Part shown: positions 57,015-64,000 of the stretch, in pieces
Position numbering within the stretch: the stretch's first letter is position 1
How the letters are laid out: each line of letters starts with the position of its first letter
DNA from: Humulus lupulus
Lineage: Eukaryota > Streptophyta > Magnoliopsida > Rosales > Cannabaceae
DNA: 64,000 nucleotides
NCBI RefSeq assembly: GCF_963169125.1
Contig: NC_084793.1
Span: forward strand, 217,212,652 to 217,276,651
Direction of reading: 5' to 3'
The notes under the pieces: generated by a model
The model's input: the letters and a program-made list of their open reading frames with translations, nothing else
What the model was told of the DNA's origin: nothing
Database searches by the model: none
Position numbers and translations under genes: made by a program

Positions 57015-57580
57015 CACCCACCTTGCGAAGCTGTCTCGTAGGGCATGCCTCAGTCGCGCCCACACACCCATCTTGCGAGGCCCATCTCGCGAGGCCGTCT
57101 CATAGGGCACGCCTCGGTCATGCCCACGCACCCATCTCGTGAGGCCGTCTCGTAGGGCACGCCTCAGCTGCACCCATGCATCCATCTCGCAAGGCCACCT
57201 CAGGAGGCCATCTCGCAGGGCACGTCTCAGCCGTGCCCACGCACCCATCTCGCAAGGCCCATCTCGCGAGGTTGTCTCGCAGGACATGCCTCGGCCGCAC
57301 CCACGCACCCATCTCGCGAGGCTGTCTCATAGGGCATGCCTCAACCGCACCTACGCACCCATCTCGCGATGCTGTCTCGTAGGGCATGCCTCAGTCGCAT
57401 CCACGCACCCATCTTGCGAGGCCCCATCTTGTGAGTTCGTCTCACAGGGCCACGCCTCAGCCACGCCAACGCACCCATCTCGCAAAGCCCCATCTCGCGA
57501 GGCTGTCTCGCAGGGCCACGCCTCGACCGCGCTTAGGTGCCCAGGCCCACGTACCCATCTCGCGAGGCCCGACAAGAATC
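57015..57580 (+). repeat. GC-rich minisatellite of 50- and 64-bp units
   Basis: The unit start CACCCATCT or a variant occurs at 57015, 57065, 57129, 57179, 57242, 57306, 57356, 57406, 57472 and 57552. Spacings are 50, 64, 50, 63, 64, 50, 50, 66 and 80. The longer form has an extra copy of about 14 bp containing CCATCTCGCGAG. Units share CTCGCGAGGC, TGTCTCGTAGGGCATGCCTC and CGCACCCACGC. It contains long open frames with repeated SRRARLSRTHAPIS-like peptides; I regard these as by-products of the repeat. Confidence 0.9.
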
Positions 57581-57783
57581 CTCGAGTCCATTCCGTGAGC
57601 TCGAGTTCTAAATCCTGATTTTATGAGGAGGAGATACGTGAACTGCACTGGAAGAACTAAAATCTCAAAACCACCTTCGAGAACATGCAAGAGGTGTTGA
57701 ATGACCTGTTACAAGGAAAATCAAACATATATCTTCCTAGGCAAAAAGAGAAAGGATAAAAAAGGGTAGAAACCACGGTCCCA
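57581..57783 (+). other. Possible leader of element D
   Basis: 203 bp between the minisatellite and gag without a recognisable primer-binding site or LTR end. Confidence 0.4.
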
Positions 57784-58950
57784 GTGGATGATGGGAGGAC
57801 TCAACTCTCCACCAGTAACACCCCCCAAACAAAGCAGCGCGAATGTCCCAGAGCACCAAAGCAGCCCCAAAGGCCAGAGCAAAAGAACAACGTTGACCCT
57901 CGTAATGAAGTTGAAGTCACTTCAAGGAAAACACCCTCAGACTTACGGGAAGTACTAAACAAGAAAAGGGCGGATAAAAGGACTACACCTCCTATGGCAC
58001 CCAGGGAAGACAAAGGAAAGGGGAACGCTAACCCATCCACGTTGAGAGACTCGTTGAACAAGAGGAGACAAGACCTAGACACAGAAATGAGGAGCCTCCG
58101 GAGCAAGATAATTACAGCATCTGGAGGGCAAGTCGTCGATGATGAGTTTGACCATGAATCACCCTTCACTAAGGAAATCCAAGCCATCAGGCTCCCAGCC
58201 AACTTCAAGGAGCCTCATATGACCCCATGTGAAGGGAATATGGATCCCAAGTACAATCTGGACGCATTTAACGATCTGATAAAATTAAGGGGGATTAGTA
58301 GCGAGGCCAGATGCCATTGCTTTGCTGTCATGTTGAAAGGATCTACGTACAAATGGTTGAAAAGACTCCAGCCAGGGTCCATCAAGTCTTGGCAACAATT
58401 TTCTGATGAATTTCTCTAGCAACATCACGTCGTGCGTGATTACACAATGCCGGTCACCAACCTCGCTAACGTGAACAGGGAGAAAATGAGAGTCTAAAGA
58501 GCTACATCCACAAGTTCAATATGGAGGTAGCCAAAGTAGGGAGCTTGACCCGTAGGGAGCTAAAAATGGCCATCACAGCTGAAGTATGCCCAGGAAGTAA
58601 GTTATGGGATAACATGCTTAAGAGAGAGGTCACAGATTTGGACAATTTTTATGAGCGGGCACATAAATATATTCGTGTTGAGGATGGTCACGAGAGCCTT
58701 AAGGCCGGAAAAGACTAGTCCCCACAAAAACCCTCAATTTGGGAAAACCAAAGCAGTGCAAAGAAGAAGAAGGTCTATGAAGGGTCAAGAGATGATCGGC
58801 CCCAGAAGCCTCAACGCATTGATGAGCGCAAACAGGGCCCCTACACCTTTTATACTAACCTCACCCACGCTAGGGAACATATGTTCATCAAGAATGACAA
58901 CCAGGTCCCTTTCAGAAGGCCTCCGCCAATGAAAAAAGATCGGTCAAAAA
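57784..58950 (+). pseudogene. gag of element D
   Basis: Starts around MDDGRTQLSTSNTP at 57784. A Lys/Arg-rich N-terminal part carries LREVLNKKRADKR and LRDSLNKRRQDLD, two similar segments suggesting an internal duplication. The capsid begins FTKEIQAIRLPANFKEPHM, CFAVMLKGSTYKWLKRL, then a TAG at 58417, a shift near 58480, and IHKFNMEVAKVGSLTRREL to another stop at 58716. The tail includes YTNLTHAREHMFI. The Tat-type gag order is clear, but the gene is broken in at least three places. Confidence 0.78.
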
Positions 58951-59850
58951 GAGACCCCAGTAAATACTGCCAGTATCATAAAGATATCGACCACACCACC
59001 GCATAATGAATCCATTTGAAAATAGAAATCGATGAGCTTATACGTAGGGGACATTTGGGCAGATACATCCGCAAAGAGAACCAAAGACCTGAAGAAGGAG
59101 TATCCTCGCCACGGGTTTGAGAGGTAGCCCCAGAGGTACAAGGAGAAGTCAGGACCATCTTCGGAGGGCCAGGATCAGAGGTGAATCAAGGAAGTGGCGA
59201 GAAAAATATGTCAGGGAGGTCAGACGAAGTCCACCATCGTGCGTCTTAAGTTTGGAGCAACGCCCCCCGAAGATTTTTAAGGGTGAGATCGACTCGATAA
59301 CCTTCACCGAAGAAGACATGTGAGGTGTGCATTTCCCTCATAATGACCCCTTAGTATTGACTGTCCAGCTTGCAAACATGAGAGTGCAACGGGTCTTGGT
59401 GGATAATGGAAGCTTTGTAGATATCCTCTATAGCCCAGCTTTTGAGAAGATGGGACTAAACATCCGGCACCTAATGCCCTACAATACCTACCTGTATGGA
59501 TTTACAGTAGATTTAATACAGACCCTAGGGGCAATTGAGTTAGCCATCACCATGGGAGAACAACCCAAACAAACCACCAAAATGGAAAACTTTATCGTGG
59601 TATATTGCGCCTCAACCTTCAAAGCGGTATTAGGGAGACCCTCCCTAAGATAATTGAAGGCGATAACTTATGTGTACCACTTAGCTATGAAATTCCCAAC
59701 TCATGGGCGAATAGCAAGCATGAAAGGAGAGCAGAAGGAAGCAAGGGAATGTTATAACACATCTTTCTACATGGTCATAAAGTCATCAGTACATATGGAA
59801 ATGGTTGTGCATGATGGTGCTAACCCGCACGAGTTGGACCCATGAGTTGT
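58951..59850 (+). pseudogene. Nucleocapsid and protease of element D
   Basis: The knuckle KYCQYHKDIDHTT (58963-59005) keeps Cys, His and His of the Tat C-H-H-C pattern and then runs into two stops, losing the last Cys. The protease frame (59327-59653) has FPHNDPLVLTVQLAN and the active-site loop VLVDNGSFVDILY, again with Asn after Asp. AVLGRPSLR ends before a stop at 59651, and reading resumes AITYVYHLAMKFPT and EARECYNTS. Confidence 0.78.
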
Positions 59851-61113
59851 GGAAGAACCCAGAGTCGAGCCAATAGAGGAGTTGGAGGAAGTCACGGTCA
59901 TGAATGAGCCATTAAGAAAGTTGAAGGTAGGAAGAAACGTTTCGGGTATCGTGAAAGAGAAGCAAGTAGAATTTCTGAGAGCCAACGTCGACGTATTCGC
60001 CTAAAGTCATGAGGACATGGTATGAATAGACTCGTCAATCATGTGTTATCACTTAAACATCAACCCAAAAGCAAGGCCTGTAAGGCAGAAAATGAGAGCA
60101 CTAGATCCAGATACGTGACCTTAAAAGAAGAAGTTGACAAGTTAAAGGAAAATGGGTTTATCAGAGAAGCATTCTACCCAATATGGGTATCAAACCCAGT
60201 TTTAGTCCCAAAGCCCAATGGAAAGTGGAGGACCTCAATAAAGCCTACCATAAGGACAGCTTCCCGCTTCCTAGGATAGACCAGTTAGTAGACGCCACGG
60301 CAAGGCACGAGCTGCTTAGCTTCATGGACGCATATTCAGGATACAACCAAATACCCATGAACCCGGCCGATGAAGAGCACACCTCGTTTATAACAGACAA
60401 GGGGCTTTATTGCTACAAAGTGATGCCTTTTGGTTTAAAGAACGCAGGTGCTACTTATCAAAGGTTGGTGAACAGAATGTTTGCAAATCAGATAGGGAAG
60501 AATATGGAAGTATACGTAGATGATATGCTAGTGAAGACAAAGAAGGCAGAAGAGCTCACAAACAACCTCAGTGAGATGTTCGGCTCCCTCCGAAAATTCA
60601 GAATGAAGCTAAACCCGCTCAAGTGCACCTTCAGAGTTTCATCAGGGAAGTTCCTGGGTTTTATGGTGAACACCCGAGGTATCGAGGCCAATCCTGACAA
60701 AATCAAGGCATTGTTAGAAATGAGCCCACCATGGAGCAAGAAGGAGGTGCAGTGCTTAACCGGGAGAATAGCAGCCCTCAATAGGTTCATCTCCAGATCC
60801 ACTGACAAATGCCTTCCTTTCTTCAACATCCTAAAAGGGAGCAAAAAGTTCACTTGGGATGAAGAGTGTCAAGAAGCTTTCGCTAAGCTAAAGGAACACC
60901 TTGGAAAACCACCTCTTTTGACTAAACCAGAAAAAGGGGAAAAGTTGTACTTGTATCCAGCCATATCAGAGCATGCTATAAGTGTCGCCCTGGTCAAAGG
61001 AGAAAAGAAGCATCAGCAGCCCGTGTACTATGTGAGCAAGCGGTTGGTGGACGTAGAAACCTGGTACTCAGAAATAGAAAAGTTAGCATATGCCTTGATA
61101 GTGGCTTCATGAA
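59851..61113 (+). pseudogene. Reverse transcriptase of element D
   Basis: Lead-in GFIREAFYPIWVSNPVLV reads to KPNGKWRTS, where about 16-17 bases are missing near 60238. This removes the C-x-D-F/Y-x-D-L block and shifts the frame. A 309-codon stretch then carries LSFMDAYSGYNQI, KVMPFGLKNAGATYQRL, MEVYVDDMLVKTKK (Y-V-D-D intact) and CTFRVSSGKFLGFMVNTRG. The connection domain follows to a TGA at 61110. Confidence 0.85.
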
Positions 61114-61760
61114 AGCTGAGGCCCTAATTTCACGCTCATGCTATTGAGGTGCTCACCAACACCCCTTTACCTCAAGTCTTGCACAAACTGGATACTTCAG
61201 GAAGGTTGTTAAAGTGGTTGATTGAGTTAAGTCAGTTTGACATCACTTACACCCCAAGGACCTCAGTCAACGGACAGGTGCTTGCAGATTTTATAGTTGA
61301 GTTTACACACTGACCCCATGAGGAGGGAGAAGTAGAAGAGAATGAACCAATGGGTGATGGGGAAAAGCAGCCTGAAGAATGGAGCCTCCATGTAGGCGGG
61401 ACATCTAACGAGGGAGGAGCCAGCGCTGGCATAGTAATGACGGGACTTGAGGGGCACAAGATGTATTGTGCCTTAAGATTTGGATTCGAAGCTTCCAAAA
61501 ACGAAGCACTGTTGGCTGGCCTGCGGCTAGCTAAGGAGTTGAAGGTAACCCATTTAAATGTCTTTAGTGACTCATAGCTGGTAGTGTTTCAGGTGATGGG
61601 TGAATACCAAGCCAGAGGCCCAAAAATGGCTGCATATCTCGCCAAAGTGAAAGGGTATTTGGGTCAGTTCAAAATATACACCATAGAACAAATCCTAAGG
61701 GAGCAAAACACAAATGTCGATGGTCTCGCAAAACTCGCCTCTACCCGAGATGAAGACACG
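61114..61760 (+). pseudogene. RNase H of element D
   Basis: After the stop, the tether LTNTPLPQVLHKLDTSGRLL and ITYTPRTSVNGQVLADF are readable, then a stop at 61311. The active domain (61350-61577) reads LHVGGTSNEGGASAG, where the first catalytic Asp is Gly. ASKNEALLAG has lost four residues next to the Glu, and FSDS is followed by a TAG at 61575. Catalytically dead. Confidence 0.8.
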
Positions 61761-62890
61761 CTTGAGTCCATCCATGTCGAATACCTCTCCAAGTCGAGCA
61801 TAGCAGAAGAGGAAATCTACATGGTCGATAACCCTAGGGAGTCATGGTTTGCACCTGTCTTGAGGTACTTAAGAGACGAAACATTGCCTTTGGACAAAAA
61901 AGACGCCCGTAAGCTGACTTACAAAGTCGCCCAATACACCCTGGTAGATGGAGTTTTGTATAAGAGAGGCTTCTCCACCCCAATCCTACAGTGTATAGAT
62001 AGTCACCAAATGAGCTGGTGAGCATGACCGTGGCCCTTCGCTGTGTGGGGGATTGGCTTGATTGGAGCGTTGCCAGCAGGAAGAGGAGGAACAAAATACG
62101 CAGTTGTAGCAGTCGACTACTTTACTAAATGGGTGGAAGCAGAGCCTCTAGTCAACATAACGGCTAAGCAGATCACAACCTTCGTCAATAAATTTATCAT
62201 CTGCAGATTTTGAGTACCCTACAAGATAATCTCCAACAATGGGACGCAATTTTAAGGAGGAGTATTTGGAGAATATTGCAAGGAAAAGGGAATCAAGAGG
62301 AGTTTCTCTGCTGTAGTACACCCACAAGCCAATGGACAAGTGGAGGCCATCAACAAGATCCTAAAAAGGAACTTGAAAACAAAGTTGAAAAGTTTAAAGG
62401 GGCCTAGGTGGAAGAACTTCCAAATGTGCTTTGGGCCTACAGGACCACACCTCGTTCCACCACGGGAGAGACGTCTTTCGCCTTAGCCTATGGCTGCGAG
62501 GCTGTACTTCCAATAGAAATGAAGATCAACTCCATCCTCATACAAGCATATGATGACCAGGCTAACATCAGAGCATTGGCTGAAATTTGGACCTGTTGGA
62601 AGCAAGGAGAGAAAGGGCACAACTAAGGTTGGCAACATATCAGCAACGAGCCGCAAGATACTATAATTCAACGGTGCGAGAGAGGGCGTTCAGGGTTGAA
62701 GACCTCGTGTTTAGGAAATTCTTGCCCAACACTTAAGACCTAAGTGCGGGTGTGTTAGGGAAAAACTAGGAAGGGCCCTACCAAGTTGCCCAGGTTGTGC
62801 CCCCTAACACTTACAAGATCGCACGTTTGGATGATACCATGGTACCGAGAGCATGGAACACAGACACATCTAAAGAAATATTATCAGTAA
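61761..62890 (+). pseudogene. Integrase of element D, zinc domain deleted
   Basis: GVLYKRGFSTPILQCID is followed after a few unrelated codons and two stops (about 62020-62026) by PWPFAVWGIGLIGALPAGRGG. The roughly 70 residues with the H-H-C-C zinc domain are missing. The first catalytic Asp is Gly (WGIGLIG) and the second is Asn (IISNNGTQF); the Glu of QVEAINKILK remains. Further stops are near 62213, 62254 and 62406. LKKYYQ-like end and TAA at 62890. Inactive. Confidence 0.85.
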
Positions 62891-63762
62891 GGCCTCCATG
62901 TTGAGACAAGAATGTTATTGTTCTGTCTAGCGTGCAAGTTAAATGTAATAGCTATAAGTTCAACTTGGACTCCTTAATAGGTAGTAAGAACGAAGTCACA
63001 TTAAGTTACCATGTCCTTCACCTGTTTCCAATGAATATGTTGTGACATCAAATGAATATGTAGTAAAGATTATTGTTTAAGAAAAATGATTATCAAAATG
63101 CGTGAATGGAATGATCAAAGTGTCTGCCGAGATAAATCTCGCCAACAACTTGTGGGGCAGAGTATATAGCAAAAAAAAAAAGGATCCTAAACGAGATCCT
63201 TATATCCTGAAAAAGAACCCTTATAAATAAAGAATATGACCTGGAAAGACATCACTTGAGTTCACAAGGATTAGCTACCCTTATGAACATCAAGGAGGTC
63301 AAAAGGTCCTACAAGAAAAGCCTCCTAATAAAGGCAGATGCTTCCACGAGAGAAAATGCCTCACGAAGAGCGCCCACCAAGCCGTCTAGCCAAAAAAGGG
63401 TCCTAAAAGAGACCCTTGCAAAAATAGTACTATGAATAATGACGAGAAGGATGCTTCTCGCAAGGAATAATAAGCGCGCGCAAAAGCATATAAAAGGATA
63501 ACTAGAACCCAAAGGGTCAACATATCCTCATAGATACAATCAAGATGCACCAAAGAAAGAACTATCGAGCCCCTTCGTATGGGCTCCAAAGGACTTCAAG
63601 AATGATAAATAAAAGCAAACAATCGCATATATATTCACAAAAAAAGGATTCACAATAATGTAACAGGAATTATAAAAGTTCCAACAAAAAAAAATTAAAT
63701 GATAAGCTCAAGTGAGCATACAGCCAAATCAAATTAAATGATAAGATCGCAGAAGCAGAATC
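62891..63762. other. Convergent spacer of element D
   Basis: 872 bp without a gene. A polypurine-like tract ACTTGTGGGGCAGAGTATAT lies at 63147-63166, in the place of the internal tracts of C, E1 and E2. Short direct repeats around AAAAGGATCCTAAACGAGATCC and AAAAGGGTCCTAAAAGAGACCC (63179 and 63395) look like imperfect hairpins. Confidence 0.6.
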
Positions 63763-64000
63763 TCAGGGCCTCCTGCCACGGGCATTCCACTCAGCCACCC
63801 TGGCAACGGCCTGCTTACCAAAGGAGGAGAAATCGAAGTTAGGATCTTGCCTCCACATTCCATAGAGGGCACACTCTATTGATTTGTACTCGATTTTAGC
63901 CAAATTCGTCTCTAGGAGAGTGACCCTCTCCTGAAACATTGCGACCTTAGCTTCCACTCCACCAAGATCGGCCTCTAGGCGAGCAACCTTCTCTTGCAGC
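63763..64000 (-). pseudogene. C-terminal end of the antisense extra gene of element D (partial)
   Basis: The minus strand is open from the window edge to TGA at 63763. It encodes a heptad-like coiled coil (LQEKVARLEADL, FQERVTLLETNLAK) followed by SIECALYGMWRQDPNFDFSSF. This has the same layout as CFYEFWKHNPSANFDYL at the end of the E1 and E2 genes: aromatic-x-x-W, then an N-F-D-[YF]-L/S block. It shows that D also carries the gene in antisense. The rest lies outside the window, so I cannot judge whether it is intact. Confidence 0.65.

Larger units (their letters stand above)
56867..64000 (+). mobile_element. Element D: Tat-lineage retrotransposon, heavily decayed, runs off the right end
   Basis: Gag (57784), nucleocapsid and protease, RT, RNase H and integrase (to 62890) follow in the Tat order, then a spacer with a polypurine-like tract and the C-terminal end of an antisense gene at 63763-64000. 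I found no convincing 5' LTR or primer-binding site: 56867-57783 holds a GC-rich minisatellite instead. The 3' LTR would be outside the window. Many stops and two domain deletions suggest it is older than C or E1. Confidence 0.75.

Noticed and set aside
57139..57618. A 159-codon plus-strand open frame and several shorter ones on both strands with repeated SRRARLSR-like peptides
   Set aside because: They lie wholly inside the 50/64-bp minisatellite; GC-rich repeats without TA-rich stops stay open by chance in several frames at once. No start context, domain or homology seen.
56867..57783. A 5' LTR of element D starting at TGTGAACACC (about 56873)
   Set aside because: It starts with TG near the F LTR break, but I could not find a matching CA end followed by a primer-binding site, and no second copy is in the window to compare. 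Left open.
1..64000. Host genes, tRNA or rRNA genes
   Set aside because: I looked between and within elements on both strands and saw no exon-like pattern outside the transposon genes. The tRNA-like matches are primer-binding sites only.

Overview
This is plant nuclear DNA, most likely from a eudicot with a repeat-rich genome. I could not identify the species. Almost everything in the window derives from LTR retrotransposons inserted into one another, and I found no host gene, tRNA, rRNA or CRISPR array. Two Ty3/gypsy groups are present. Four elements (labels A, B, F, O) look like Tekay/Del-type chromoviruses: long LTRs of about 2.2-2.6 kb starting TGTAAY-G and ending TTACA (or a variant), primer-binding sites resembling the 3' end of initiator tRNA-Met, and a chromodomain-like remnant at the integrase end. 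Four others (E1, E2, C, D) belong to the Tat lineage: shorter LTRs (600-760 bp where seen) and the Tat-type pol.

Layout from left to right. 1-138 and 8826-11654: element B (+), entering from the left, split by element A (-, 133-8820), which carries a hAT-like miniature element (6226-6977) in its 5' LTR. 11655-16459: element F (-), integrase to gag, then the start of its 5' LTR. 16460-43332: element O (+), a nearly 27-kb composite with an ATAAG target duplication on both sides. O contains E1 (21313-33009, -, AAAGG duplication) and E2 (33615-40021, -, GAGGG duplication). 43333-43823: next piece of the F LTR. 43824-56551: element C (+). 56552-56866: last visible piece of the F LTR. 56867-64000: element D (+), running off the right end. 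The order of insertion is F first, then B, O and C into F, then A into B and E1/E2 into O.

The feature most worth attention is an extra antisense gene in the Tat elements. C, E1 and E2 each hold, between pol and the 3' LTR and on the opposite strand to gag-pol, an additional gene resembling the plant 'putative gypsy type transposon' (Transposase_28-like) proteins, followed by a coiled coil. D shows its C-terminal end at the window edge. Comparing copies indicates a spliced gene with its own TATA-like promoter, a 5'UTR intron of about 460-490 bp and three short coding introns in phases 1, 1 and 0, at matching places in all three copies. The gene converges tail to tail on pol and lies between two polypurine tracts. 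Additional ORFs in Tat elements are known as a class; the shared intron, promoter and double-PPT architecture is what I would follow up.

All elements appear decayed. C is the best preserved: its RT-RNase H-integrase frame is 907 codons with recognisable catalytic residues, and its antisense gene has one apparent frameshift and one apparent stop. E2 lost gag, protease, RT and its primer-binding site. D has a damaged RNase H and an integrase lacking its zinc domain and two catalytic Asp residues. Several tandem repeats have grown inside the elements (about 119-120 bp in C, 50/64 bp in D, 40 bp in F, 37 bp in the O 3' LTR).
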